From: Acidovorax carolinensis | Lineage (GTDB): Bacteria; Pseudomonadota; Gammaproteobacteria; Burkholderiales; Burkholderiaceae_C | Length of the DNA: 64,000 nucleotides | Assembly: GCF_002157145.1 (NCBI RefSeq) | Contig: NZ_CP021361.1 | Span: 1,846,001 to 1,910,000 of the forward strand | Reading direction: 5' to 3' | Part shown: one piece after another, positions 1 through 8,313 of the stretch | How the letters are laid out: the number at the start of each line of letters is the position of its first letter | How positions within the stretch are numbered: the first letter of the stretch is position 1 | Translations under genes and position numbers: made by a program | Notes under the pieces: model-generated | Seen by the model: only the letters and a program-made list of their open reading frames with translations | Told to the model about the DNA's origin: nothing | Databases searched by the model: none

Positions 1-1
1 C

Positions 2-920
2 AGCCTGGCCGCCGCAGCCTTGGGTGCCACCGGCGCCACGGCGTATGCCCAGGCGACTGGCCGCGTGTTGCGCGTGGGCCATCAAAAGGGCTGGCTTTCC
101 ATCCTCAAGGGCAGGGGCACGCTCGAAAAGCGCCTGGCCCCGCTGGGCGTGAAAGTCACCTGGACAGAGTTCAACGCCGGCCCGTGCAGCTCGAAGCGCT
201 CAACGTAGGCTCCATCGACTTTGGTGACGTGGGCGAGGCGCCGCCCATCTTTGCCCAGGCCGCCGGTGCGCCGCTGGTCTATGCGGGCGCCACGGTGCCG
301 CGCCCCGCGCTGGAGGCCGTGATCGTGCCCAAGGATTCGCCCATCCGCAGCGTGGCCGACCTCAAGGGCAAGCGCGTGGCCTACAACAAGGGCTCGAATG
401 TGCAGTACCTGCTGGTCAAGCTGCTGCAGAAAAACGGCCTGAAGTACAGCGACGTGCAATCCGTTTTCCTGGCCCCGCCGATGCGCGTGCCGCCTTTGAA
501 CGGGGCGCGGTGGACGCCTGGATCATCTGGGACCCGTTCCTGGCCGCCGCGCAAAAAACGCTGGACGCGCGCCTGCTGGCTGATGCCACGGGCGTCGTCA
601 ACAACCGCCAGTACTACTTCACCTCGCGCGATTTCGCGACCAGGAACACCGATGTGCTGCGCATTGCCATCGAGGAGGTGAATGCCATTGACACCTGGAT
701 TTCCAGGAACAAGGCGGCTGCAGCCGCCGAGCTGTCTGCGGTGCTGGGCCTGGACAAGGGCATCACCGAGCTGTACCTGAGCCGCGCCCGCTACGGCACG
801 GCGCCCGTCACCCGCGACATCCTGGCCGAGCAGCAGGCCATTGCCGACACCTTCTTCGACCTCAAGCTCATTCCCAAGAAGCTCAACCTGCTGCACGCCG
901 CGCCGGTCGATCTGCTGTAA
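2..920 (+). CDS. ssuA: Aliphatic sulfonate ABC transporter, periplasmic binding protein (5' end cut off, two frameshifts)
   Basis: Periplasmic receptor that delivers sulfonates to the SsuBC importer. The window opens inside the signal peptide (tail ...GATAYAQA) and about 306 codons remain, ending at TAA 920. The mature part starts RVLRVGHQKG and carries the family motifs NVGSIDFGDVGEAPP and KRVAYNKGSNVQYLL. The frame slips by one base near 183 (GGCCCGTGC, where one extra G restores VQLEALN) and again near 477 (GGCCCCGCC, where one extra G restores PADARAAFERGAVDAWI). Both slips equal one missing base, as in ten other genes of this window, so they look like sequence errors. The gene leads the ssu operon, 24 bp before a small ORF. 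An ssuE reductase is not visible and could lie upstream. Confidence 0.85.
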
Positions 921-944
921 CCCCCACTGCCCAAGGAGCCCGCC

Positions 945-1085
945 ATGCCAGCGCCCATGCCCTTTGCATTGCACGCACAACTGCAGCGTGTTCTGTGTGT
1001 GACGGCCGTTGCCTGGGGGCTGAGCGTGCAGCAGCGCCGCCTGGTGCGTCGTGCTCCCCAGTTCGGCTTTGCCATCTCGTACTGA
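945..1085 (+). CDS. Small ORF, 46 aa, between ssuA and ssuD
   Basis: ATG at 945 follows an AAGGAG Shine-Dalgarno (933-938) at good spacing, and the frame runs to TGA at 1085, ending 12 bp before ssuD. The predicted peptide begins MPAPMPFALHAQ, has a short hydrophobic stretch (residues 16-28, VLCVTAVAWGLSV) and then a basic segment (QQRRLVRR). I do not recognise it. The placement inside the operon and the ribosome-binding site favour translation. Its role could be a leader or coupling peptide for ssuD, a tiny membrane peptide, or nothing. Its short length makes chance a real possibility. Confidence 0.4.
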   Translation: MPAPMPFALHAQLQRVLCVTAVAWGLSVQQRRLVRRAPQFGFAISY

Positions 1086-1097
1086 AAGACCTGTTCC

Positions 1098-2260
1098 ATG
1101 CAAATTTTCTGGTTCATTCCCACCCACGGCGACAGCCGGTATCTCGGCACCGCCAAGGGCGCGCGCCAGCTCAGCCACGATTACCTCAAGCAGGTGGCGG
1201 TGGCTGCCGACAGCCTGGGCTACGAAGGCGTGCTCATCCCCACCGGCCGTTCTTGCGAAGACCCCTGGGTGATCGCATCGAGCCTGATTGCGGTCACGAA
1301 GAACCTCAAGTTCCTGGTGGCGGTGCGCCCCGGTCTGCACCAGCCCGCATTGGCGGCGCGCATGGCGGCCAGTTTTGACCGTCTGTCGGGTGGCCGGCTG
1401 CTGATCAATCTGGTGACCGGTGGCGACCAGGCGGAGCTGGAGGGCGATGGCGTGTTTCTGGACCATGCCACGCGCTACGAGCAGTCGGCCGAGTTCATCC
1501 GCATCTGGCGCGAAATCCTGGCGCGCAGCCACCAGGGTGAATCGCTGGACTACGAAGGCAAGCACCTGTCGGTCAAGGGCGCCAAGCTGCTGTTCCCACC
1601 GCTGCAGCATCCGCACCCTCCCGTGTATTTTGGTGGTTCGTCCAATGCGGCCCACGACCTGGCGGCCGAGCAGGTGGAAACCTACCTGACCTGGGGCGAG
1701 CCCCCGCCGAAGTGGCCAAGAAGGTGGCCGATGTGCGCGCCCGTGCGGCAAAACACGGCCGCACCGTGAAGTTCGGCATTCGCCTGCACGTCATCGTGCG
1801 CGAGACCGACGCGCAGGCCTGGCAGGCGGCCGAAGAGCTCATTAGCCATGTGGACGACGCCACGGTGGCGCACGCCCAGGCCGTGTTTTCGCGCATGGAC
1901 TCGGAGGGCCAGCGCCGCATGGCTGCGTTGCACGCAGGTGGTGTCAAGCGCAGCCGCAAGGATCTGGAGATCAGCCCCAACCTGTGGGCCGGCGTGGGCC
2001 TGGTGCGTGGCGGTGCGGGCACGGCGCTGGTGGGCGACCCGCAGACGGTGGCCGCGCGCATCGAGGAATACGCCGCGCTGGGCCTGGACACCTTTGTGCT
2101 GTCGGGCTACCCGCATCTGGAAGAGGCTTATCGCTTTGCCGAGCTCGTGTTCCCGCTGCTGCCGCTCAAGCTGCGCGACAAGCTCACGGGCGGCAATCCG
2201 CTGGGCCCCTTTGGCGAGACCGTGGCCAACGACTTTGTGCCGCGCGCATCGCAAAGCTGA
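1098..2260 (+). CDS. ssuD: FMNH2-dependent alkanesulfonate monooxygenase (one frameshift)
   Basis: Uses reduced flavin and O2 to split alkanesulfonates into aldehyde and sulfite (EC 1.14.14.5), a cytoplasmic step of sulfur scavenging. The start [17 protein letters not shown] is classic SsuD. RSCEDPW places Cys53 where the E. coli enzyme has Cys54, and [15 protein letters not shown] and [15 protein letters not shown] are typical of this LLM-fold group. After restoring one base near 1700 (GAGCCCCCGCCG, expected GAGCCCCCGGCCG) the protein is 387 aa, against 381 in E. coli. The rest reads [15 protein letters not shown] and then [15 protein letters not shown]. It sits between ssuA and the VOC gene in one operon. 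Confidence 0.92.
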
Positions 2261-2283
2261 AGCAGCACCACAGGAGCCACGCC

Positions 2284-2658
2284 ATGAGCATCCAGTCCAT
2301 CAACCATGTCCAACTGGCCTTTCCGGCCGGTGCCGAGGCGCCGATCCGGCGCTTTTATGCCAGCCTGCTGGGATTGAGCGAGGTGCGGCTGCATGCGGGC
2401 AACACGCTGCGCTTTGCGGCGGGCACCCAGCGCATCGACCTGGTGCCCATTGAGCAGTGGCAGCCCGCGCCCGCGGTGTCGCACCTTGCCTTTGAGGTGC
2501 AGGACCTGCCCGCGCTGCGCAACCGCCTGCTGCAGGCCGAGCTGGCGCTGGTGGAAAACCGCGCGCTGCCCGGCTACCTGCGCTTTTACGTCAAGGACCC
2601 GGCGGGCAACCAGCTGGAGTTCCTGGAGCCCGATTACGAACAGGAAATATCGCCATGA
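2284..2658 (+). CDS. VOC (glyoxalase/bleomycin-resistance fold) protein in the ssu operon
   Basis: A 124-aa single-domain VOC protein. It starts MSIQSINHVQLAFPAG after AGGAG, contains the two short beta-alpha-beta-beta-beta repeats of the fold, and ends with the family signature RFYVKDPAGNQLEFLEPD. Candidate metal ligands are His8, His in VSHLAFEV and the Glu of LEFLEPD. The stop overlaps the ssuC start (ATGA, 2655-2658), so translation is probably coupled. VOC members include glyoxalases, dioxygenases and antibiotic-binding proteins. The position between ssuD and ssuC suggests handling of an aldehyde or other product of desulfonation, but that is inference. Confidence 0.8.
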   Translation: MSIQSINHVQLAFPAGAEAPIRRFYASLLGLSEVRLHAGNTLRFAAGTQRIDLVPIEQWQPAPAVSHLAFEVQDLPALRNRLLQAELALVENRALPGYLRFYVKDPAGNQLEFLEPDYEQEISP

Positions 2659-3521
2659 CACAGACCACCCGAGAGCTGCAGATATCACCTGTGGCGGACC
2701 CCGTTGAGCTGCCTATCGATGGGCCTTTGCTCCCGGCGCCGCTGGTCCGCTTTATCGCCAATGTCGCGCAGCGCCTCCTGCCCTGGGCCGTGCCCGTGGG
2801 GCTCATCGTGCTGTGGCAAATCGCATCGTCGTTGGGCTGGCTTTCCACGCGGGTGCTGCCCGCGCCGGTGGACGTTGTGAAGGCGGCCTGGACACTGACC
2901 GCGTCGGGCGAGCTGTGGACGCACGTCCAGGTCAGCGCAGGCCGCGCGCTGGCCGGGCTGGCCATCGGCGGCGGGCTGGGGCTGCTGCTGGGCTTGCTCA
3001 CCGGCTCGGTCAAGCTGTTCGAGACGCTGCTGGATTCGACCATCCAGATGGTGCGCAACATCCCCGCGCTGGCGCTCATCCCGCTGGTGATCCTGTGGTT
3101 CGGCATCGATGAGTCGGCCAAGCTGTTCCTCATCAGCGTGTCGGTGTTCTTCCCGATCTACCTCAACACCTTCCACGGCATCCGCAATGTGGACCCCGGC
3201 CTGATCGAGATGGGGCGCACCTACGGCCTGGGCCGCTGGCAGCTCTACCAGCAGATCATCCTGCCCGGCGCGCTCTCCAGCATCCTCGTGGGGCTGCGCT
3301 TCTCGCTGGGCCTGATGTGGGTGATCCTGATCGTGGCCGAGACCATCTCTGCGCAGGCCGGCATCGGCTATCTCACGATGAATGCGCGCGAGTTTTTGCA
3401 GACCGACATCGTGCTCGTGGGCATCCTGTTGTATGCCCTGCTGGGCAAGCTGGCCGATCTGTTTGCCAAGGGGCTCGAGCGCTATTGGTTGCGCTGGCAT
3501 CCAGGGTATGGAGCCCCCTGA
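2655..3521 (+). CDS. ssuC: Sulfonate ABC transporter permease
   Basis: Inner-membrane permease of the SsuABC importer, 288 aa, of the BPD_transp_1 family. There is a hydrophilic N-terminal tail of about 30 residues, then a first membrane helix around VPVGLIVLWQIASSLGWL. The EAA-type coupling loop is near GLIEMGRTYGLGRWQLYQQI followed by LPGALSSILVGLRFSLG. The last residues, HPGYGAP, come from a segment that resembles the start of repeat family B, so the 3' end of the gene may have been altered by that element. The start overlaps the VOC stop by 4 bp. ssuB follows after a 110-bp gap filled by repeat sequence. Confidence 0.93.
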   Translation: MTQTTRELQISPVADPVELPIDGPLLPAPLVRFIANVAQRLLPWAVPVGLIVLWQIASSLGWLSTRVLPAPVDVVKAAWTLTASGELWTHVQVSAGRALAGLAIGGGLGLLLGLLTGSVKLFETLLDSTIQMVRNIPALALIPLVILWFGIDESAKLFLISVSVFFPIYLNTFHGIRNVDPGLIEMGRTYGLGRWQLYQQIILPGALSSILVGLRFSLGLMWVILIVAETISAQAGIGYLTMNAREFLQTDIVLVGILLYALLGKLADLFAKGLERYWLRWHPGYGAP

Positions 3522-3545
3522 GCCGCTGCGCGGAGTCCCGCGCAT
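3514..3545 (+). repeat. Partial family B intergenic repeat at the ssuC stop
   Basis: The run CCCCCTGAGCCGCTGCGCG matches the left end of the larger family B copies at 38875 and 44274. The ssuC stop codon TGA (3519-3521) lies inside it. Only the left part is recognisable, so the assignment is tentative. Confidence 0.4.
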
Positions 3546-3590
3546 GGGGCAGCGCCCATTGCAATCATTGAGCCTGATAACTCCTATTTT

Positions 3591-3634
3591 TATAGCTGCT
3601 AGCGTTTTATTTATAAGCGCAGGAGGCCATTTTG
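3591..3634 (+). repeat. Family A inverted repeat, copy 1
   Basis: Left arm TATAGCTGCTAGCG, loop, right arm ATAAGCGCAGGAGG, then the family tail GGCCATTTTGA. Here the right arm reads AGGAGG and acts as the Shine-Dalgarno for the TTG start of ssuB at 3632. See the finding on this copy. Confidence 0.85.
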
Positions 3635-4441
3635 ACCATTCATTCATCTCTGCAGCCCCAAGGCGTGCGCCTGGAAGTGCGCAACGTGGACAAGCGCTAT
3701 GGCGCCCGCGACGTGCTCAAGAAGGCCGAGCTCACCATCGAACCCGGCCAGTTCGTGGCCATCGTGGGCCGCAGCGGCTGCGGCAAGAGCACGCTGCTGC
3801 GCCTGGTGGCGGGGCTTGAATCCGTCTCAGGCGGTGCAATTCGCCTGGACGGCAAAGACATCGCGGGCCTCAGCGAGGACACCCGCATCATGTTCCAGGA
3901 CTCGCGCCTGCTGCCCTGGAAGCGCGTGGCCGACAACGTGGCCCTGGGGCTGCCGCCCGAGCGGCGCAGCGCGGCCGCTGACGTGCTGGCCCGCGTGGGC
4001 CTGGGCGACCGCCTGGGCGAATGGCCGGCGCGCCTGTCGGGCGGCCAGCGCCAGCGCGTGGCCCTGGCCCGTGCGCTGGTGCACAACCCGCGCCTGCTGC
4101 TGCTCGATGAACCCCTGGGTGCGCTCGACGCGCTCACCCGCATAGAGATGCACCGCCTCATCGAAGGCCTGTGGCAGGCCAGCGGCTTCACCGCGCTGCT
4201 GGTCACCCACGACGTGCAGGAAGCCGTGGCCCTGGCCGACCGCGTGATCCTGATCGAGGACGGCCAGATCGCGCTGGACCAGCGCATCGACCTGCCCCGG
4301 CCCCGCTCGCATGGCGACGCGGCGTTTGCCGCCATCGAAAAACGCATTCTCGACCGCGTGCTGCAAAAGCCCGAGGGTGAGCCGGCGCACGAATCGGCAT
4401 GGCCCGGCGTGCCCGCGCACGGCTTGCGCTGGGCAGTCTGA
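3632..4441 (+). CDS. ssuB: Sulfonate ABC transporter ATP-binding protein
   Basis: ATPase of the SsuABC importer, 269 aa, on the cytoplasmic face of the membrane. Walker A is GRSGCGKST (residues 46-54), the Q-loop is in [13 protein letters not shown], the signature is [15 protein letters not shown], Walker B is [12 protein letters not shown], and the switch histidine is in [10 protein letters not shown]. The start is a TTG at 3632 with AGGAGG at 3621-3626; the Shine-Dalgarno and start lie inside a family A repeat. No better start fits, because the conserved domain begins near residue 14. The downstream ssuF begins 61 bp later. Confidence 0.95.
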   Translation: MTIHSSLQPQGVRLEVRNVDKRYGARDVLKKAELTIEPGQFVAIVGRSGCGKSTLLRLVAGLESVSGGAIRLDGKDIAGLSEDTRIMFQDSRLLPWKRVADNVALGLPPERRSAAADVLARVGLGDRLGEWPARLSGGQRQRVALARALVHNPRLLLLDEPLGALDALTRIEMHRLIEGLWQASGFTALLVTHDVQEAVALADRVILIEDGQIALDQRIDLPRPRSHGDAAFAAIEKRILDRVLQKPEGEPAHESAWPGVPAHGLRWAV

Positions 4442-4501
4442 TTTTTCTTTTATTGCTTTCACTGACTGAATTTTTTCAACGGACTTATCAAGGAGAACCC
4501 C

Positions 4502-4717
4502 ATGTCCATTCAAGCCATCAACGTACGCAACCAGTTCATGGGCAAAGTGCGCGAGATCATTCGCGGCGATGTCGTCTCCGAAGTCGATGTCGAAACCCCG
4601 TGGGGCATCGTCACCTCGGTCATCACCACCCGCTCGGTGGACGATCTGGCCCTGGTGGTGGGCTCGGACGTGGTGGCGCTCGTCAAATCCACCGAGGTGT
4701 CGATCGCCAAGCTGTAA
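4502..4717 (+). CDS. ssuF: TOBE-domain molybdopterin-binding-like protein (SsuF)
   Basis: A 71-aa protein made of a single TOBE/molbindin domain. It starts MSIQAINVRNQFMGKVREI and ends ALVKSTEVSIAKL, and a strong AAGGAG lies at 4490-4495. Molbindins bind molybdate or related oxyanions. In the ssuEADCBF operon of Pseudomonas putida, ssuF encodes a protein of this type needed for organosulfur use, and the placement directly after ssuB matches that order. The role here is by analogy. No molybdenum transport genes are adjacent. Confidence 0.85.
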   Translation: MSIQAINVRNQFMGKVREIIRGDVVSEVDVETPWGIVTSVITTRSVDDLALVVGSDVVALVKSTEVSIAKL

Positions 4718-4728
4718 CACGGTTTGAG

Positions 4729-4773
4729 TCAAAATGGCTGCTCGCGCTTGATAGGTAAGCGCTGGCAGCTATA
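4729..4773 (-). repeat. Family A inverted repeat, copy 2
   Basis: On the plus strand it reads TCAAAATGGCTGCTCGCGC, then a loop, then AAGCGCTGGCAGCTATAA, which is the family in reverse orientation. It lies between ssuF and the LysR gene. Confidence 0.85.
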
Positions 4774-4821
4774 AAAATAATAGTAAAGACCCTGCATTGC
4801 GGGGCCTCCTCATTGGGACCC

Positions 4822-5775
4822 ATGAATTTTCAGCAACTGCGCTCCGTGCGCGAAACCGTGCGCCGCGGCTTCAACCTGACCGAGGTGGCGGCCATGCTCC
4901 ACACCTCGCAGCCCGGCGTAAGCCGCCAGATCCGCGAGCTGGAGGAAGAGCTGGGCGTGGAGATCTTTGTGCGCGCCGGCAAGCGGCTCACGGGCCTCAC
5001 GCCGCCCGGCGAAACCCTGCTGCCCATCGTCGAACGCCTGCTGCTGGAGTCGGACAACCTGCGCCGGGCCGGGCAGGATTTCAGCGCCAGCGCGCAGGGG
5101 CGCCTGTCGGTGGCGGCCACGCATTCGCAGGCGCGCTATGCATTGCCGCAGGTGGTGCGCGACTTTCGCACGCTGTTCCCGCAGGTTTCGCTGCACCTGC
5201 ACCAGGGCTCGCCACGCCAGGTGGCCGAGATGCTGCTCAGCGGTGAGGCCGACATCGGCGTGGCCACCGAGGCGCTGGCAGGCTACGACGCGCTGGTCAC
5301 GCTGCCTTGCTACCGCTGGACGCACAGCATCGTCGTGCCACCGGGCCATGCGCTGCTGCAGCAGAGCGAACCGGTCACGCTGGAGCAGCTGGCGCAATAC
5401 CCCATCATCACTTACGAACTCGGCTACACGGGCCGCGCCCATATCGACGAGGCCTTTGCCCGCGAGGGGCTGGCCCCCGACATCGTGCTCACCGCCATGG
5501 ATGCCGATGTCATCAAGACCTATGTGGAGCTGGACATGGGCGTGGGCATCGTCGCCTCGATTGCCGTGGACCCCGAGCGCGACCGGCATCTGCGCATGAT
5601 CGATGCCGGCCATCTGTTCGAGGTCAACCTCACGCGGCTGGCCCTGCGCAAAGGGGCATGGCTGCGCGGCTATGCCTATCACTTCATCGAGAGTTTCGTG
5701 CCCACGCTCACGCGCGAGGCGGTGGAGAAGGCCGTGCAGCAAAGCCTGAGCAAGGCGGGACATACCGAAACCTGA
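4822..5775 (+). CDS. LysR-family regulator, CysB/Cbl type
   Basis: A 317-aa transcription factor. I chose ATG 4822 because MNFQQLRSVRETVRRGFN aligns with the CysB start; an in-frame TTG exists at 4813. The N-terminal helix-turn-helix contains LHTSQPGVSRQIRELEEEL, a near-exact CysB/Cbl signature, and the effector domain has GDIGVATEAL and VIKTYVELDMGVGIVAS. CysB and Cbl activate sulfur-scavenging genes when sulfate or cysteine is scarce, so control of the ssu operon directly upstream is likely. It could equally be the main CysB of the cell. The sequence alone does not separate CysB from Cbl. Confidence 0.88.
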   Translation: MNFQQLRSVRETVRRGFNLTEVAAMLHTSQPGVSRQIRELEEELGVEIFVRAGKRLTGLTPPGETLLPIVERLLLESDNLRRAGQDFSASAQGRLSVAATHSQARYALPQVVRDFRTLFPQVSLHLHQGSPRQVAEMLLSGEADIGVATEALAGYDALVTLPCYRWTHSIVVPPGHALLQQSEPVTLEQLAQYPIITYELGYTGRAHIDEAFAREGLAPDIVLTAMDADVIKTYVELDMGVGIVASIAVDPERDRHLRMIDAGHLFEVNLTRLALRKGAWLRGYAYHFIESFVPTLTREAVEKAVQQSLSKAGHTET

Positions 5776-5882
5776 TTTCCTTGGTCGCCAGCGCGGCGTG
5801 CTGCGCACCGGGCACGCGGCCTACACCCTGAGCGCCAACGAGGGTTTGCGGGCGCCAGAGAACCGGTTAGAGAACTTCTGAG

Positions 5883-5930
5883 TCGAAATGGCTGCTGGCG
5901 ATTTGCAGAAAAGCGCCAGCAGCTATCAAA
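5883..5930 (-). repeat. Family A inverted repeat, copy 3
   Basis: Plus-strand text TCGAAATGGCTGCTGGCG, loop, AAGCGCCAGCAGCTATC. It lies between the convergent ends of the LysR gene and the helicase gene. Confidence 0.8.
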
Positions 5931-8313
5931 TTGATATTTTCGAGGCGGGGCGCGGCAGGGGTAATGGCGCGTGCCCGTCCAGGTCCTGGCGCGGGACCGG
6001 CGTGCCCGCCCGTGGGTGGAGCCCCCACCAGTGCGGCAGCAGCGCCCGCACCTGCGCGTGCCCGAACCGGTCGTCCATCAGGTGCACCACGCCTTCGTCG
6101 CTGGGCGTGCGTATCACGCGCCCCGCCGCCTGCACCACCTTTTGCAGGCCGGGATACAGGTAGGTGTAGTCATAGCCCGCGCCAAACAGGGCGTGCATGC
6201 GCTCGCGAATCTGTTCGTTGACCGGGTTGATCTGCGGCAGCCCCAGCGTGGCCAGAAAGGCGCCGACGAGCCGCTTTCCGGGCAGGTCGATGCCCTCGGC
6301 AAATGCGCCGCCCAGCACGGCAAACGCAATGCCCTGGCTGGTGGGGGTGAAGCGGTCCAGAAACGCGCGCTGCTCGGCCTCCAGCATGCGGCGTGTCTGG
6401 CACCAGTGGGGCACCTCGGGGTGACGCTGCGCAAACAGCGCCGCCACCTGCTGCAGGTAGTCGTAGCTGCTGAAAAATGCCAGGTAGTTGCCGGGGCGCG
6501 CCTGGAACTGCCGGGCCATCAGCGCCACGATGGGATGCAGCGATGCGGCGCGGTGCGGGAAGCGCGTGGAGATGTGGCGTGCCACCTGCACCTGCAGCTG
6601 CGCGGCGTGAAAGGGCGATTCGACGTCAACCCACCAATGGTCTGCCGGCAGCCCCAGCAGGTCTGCGTAGTAGCGCGCGGGCTGCAACGTGGCCGAGAAC
6701 AGCGTGCTGGTGTGCGCGGCCGCCAGCCGCGGCTGCAGAAACGGCGCGGGCACCACGTTGCGGATGCACAGGGTGGAATCGCCCGGCGTGGTGGCTTTGC
6801 CGTTGTAGGAATGGGTGGGTTGGGTGATGTCCACCATCGAATGCGCGCCCAGCAGCTCGGCCATGTGCACCAGGTGCAGGGCGTCGAAGTAGAACGCCTG
6901 CAGCGCCGCGTCGGGCTCGGTGGGGTGGTCGGTGAAGTGCTCGGTCAGCGTGCTGCCGCATTGCTGCAGCGCGGCCAGCAGCTTGTCGGGGAAGGTGTCG
7001 TGGACCGCGTAGGCGCTGGCCTGCGCCTTGTCGAGTGCCACCCAGCAGCGGCGCACCTTGTCCAGCGCCTTCTTCACCGGGGCATGGCGCGCAGCGGTGG
7101 CGCTGCGGCGGGCCTCGGCCAGGGCAGCCGGGCGCAGCTCGGCTGTGTACATCTTGCGGCCGCGCTCGACCAGGTTGTGCGCCTCGTCCACCAGCAATGC
7201 GGTGCGCCACTGGTTGGCCTGGGTCAGGCCGTGCAGCAGGCCGCCCAGGTCGAAGTAATAGTTGTAGTCGCCCACCACCACATCGGCCCAGCGCGCGATT
7301 TCCTGGCTCAGGTAGTAGGGGCACACCTGGTGCTGCAGCGCCACCTTGCGCACCTGGGCCTGGTGCAGCGCCGCGGTGCCACCGGCTTCTCCATTCGCCA
7401 CGGCGGCAGCGCGTGCGGCCGGCAACCGGTCGTAAAAGCCCTGGGCCAGCGGGCACGATTCGCCATGGCAGGCGTTGCCCGGGTGCTCACAGGCCTTGTC
7501 GCGCGCCACCAGCTCCAGCACCCGCAGCGGCAGGGCGGGGGCGCGGTCGGAAAGGCGCGAGAGGGCGTCGAGCGCCGTCTGCCGCCCCGAGGTCTTGGCC
7601 GCCAGAAAAAACACCTTGTCGATCTGCTGCGCAGGCACTGCCTTGAGCAGCGGAAACAGCGTGCCCATGGTCTTGCCAATGCCCGTGGGCGCCTGTGCCA
7701 GCAGGCAGCAGCCGGCAGTGGCGGCCTTGTACACGGCTTCGGCCAGTGGGCGCTGGCCGGTGCGAAAGCCGCCGAACGGAAAGGTCAGCGCCGTGAGCGC
7801 CGCGTCGCGCGCCGTGCGGTGGGCCATCTGTTGTGCGGCCCAGGCGATAAAGCGCTGGCACTGCGCCTCAAAGTGCTGGCGCAGGTCGTCGGCGGCGCAG
7901 CGCTGAGTGAACACGGTCTCCTGCTGGGTGCCCACGTCCAGGTAAACCAGCGCCACGTCGATGTGCGCCAGCTGTTCTTGCTGGCACAGCAGCCAGCCAT
8001 ACACCTTGGCCTGCGCCCAGTGCAGCGCGCGGTGCGATGCCGGCTGGCGGTCTAGCCGGCCCTTGAAGGTCTTGACCTCGTCGATGCGCTGGCGCTCGGG
8101 GTCGTAGCCATCGGCCCGGCCGCGCACCTGCAGCGTCTGGTAGCTGCCGCTCAGCGCCACCTCGGCCCGGTAGCCCGCGCCCCGGCGCGCTGCGGCCACG
8201 GCGTGGCCCGCCATGCCCTCCAGTGCGGTGGGGGCGGGCGTGAAGCGCAGGTCCAGGTCGCCCTGCTTGGCCGTGAACTCGCACAGCTCGCGCACCGCCA
8301 CGGTGTAGGTCAT
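5926..8313 (-). CDS. XPD/DinG-like Fe-S DNA helicase with N-terminal RecB/Cas4-like nuclease domain
   Basis: A 795-aa protein; ATG 8313 overlaps the upstream gene by 4 bp (ATGA). Residues 1-180 look like a RecB-family nuclease: GRADG at 65-69 (Asp68), IDEVK at 77-81 (ExK), and a QAKVY motif at 101-105 matching the Q-x3-Y seen in Cas4/AddB/RecB. Helicase part: Walker A APTGIGKT (208-215), four cysteines at 275, 282, 287 and 331 fitting the XPD/DinG 4Fe-4S pocket, DEAH at 376-379, and a C-terminal VQAAGRVIR motif VI. The expected activity is 5'-3' unwinding of DNA with cleavage by the fused domain. The pathway is unknown; repair or defence are both possible. Confidence 0.85.
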   Translation of the reverse strand: MTYTVAVRELCEFTAKQGDLDLRFTPAPTALEGMAGHAVAAARRGAGYRAEVALSGSYQTLQVRGRADGYDPERQRIDEVKTFKGRLDRQPASHRALHWAQAKVYGWLLCQQEQLAHIDVALVYLDVGTQQETVFTQRCAADDLRQHFEAQCQRFIAWAAQQMAHRTARDAALTALTFPFGGFRTGQRPLAEAVYKAATAGCCLLAQAPTGIGKTMGTLFPLLKAVPAQQIDKVFFLAAKTSGRQTALDALSRLSDRAPALPLRVLELVARDKACEHPGNACHGESCPLAQGFYDRLPAARAAAVANGEAGGTAALHQAQVRKVALQHQVCPYYLSQEIARWADVVVGDYNYYFDLGGLLHGLTQANQWRTALLVDEAHNLVERGRKMYTAELRPAALAEARRSATAARHAPVKKALDKVRRCWVALDKAQASAYAVHDTFPDKLLAALQQCGSTLTEHFTDHPTEPDAALQAFYFDALHLVHMAELLGAHSMVDITQPTHSYNGKATTPGDSTLCIRNVVPAPFLQPRLAAAHTSTLFSATLQPARYYADLLGLPADHWWVDVESPFHAAQLQVQVARHISTRFPHRAASLHPIVALMARQFQARPGNYLAFFSSYDYLQQVAALFAQRHPEVPHWCQTRRMLEAEQRAFLDRFTPTSQGIAFAVLGGAFAEGIDLPGKRLVGAFLATLGLPQINPVNEQIRERMHALFGAGYDYTYLYPGLQKVVQAAGRVIRTPSDEGVVHLMDDRFGHAQVRALLPHWWGLHPRAGTPVPRQDLDGHAPLPLPRPASKISI

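Noticed and set aside
5776..5882. Short plus-strand open stretch after the LysR gene (contains LSANEGLRAPENRLENF) resembling a bit of DNA near 16010
   Set aside because: Similarity is about 17 bases with no start codon or ribosome-binding site; too little to call a remnant.
5971..8055. 694-codon plus-strand ORF opposite the helicase gene
   Set aside because: Same cause; the opposite strand carries an intact helicase with all motifs.
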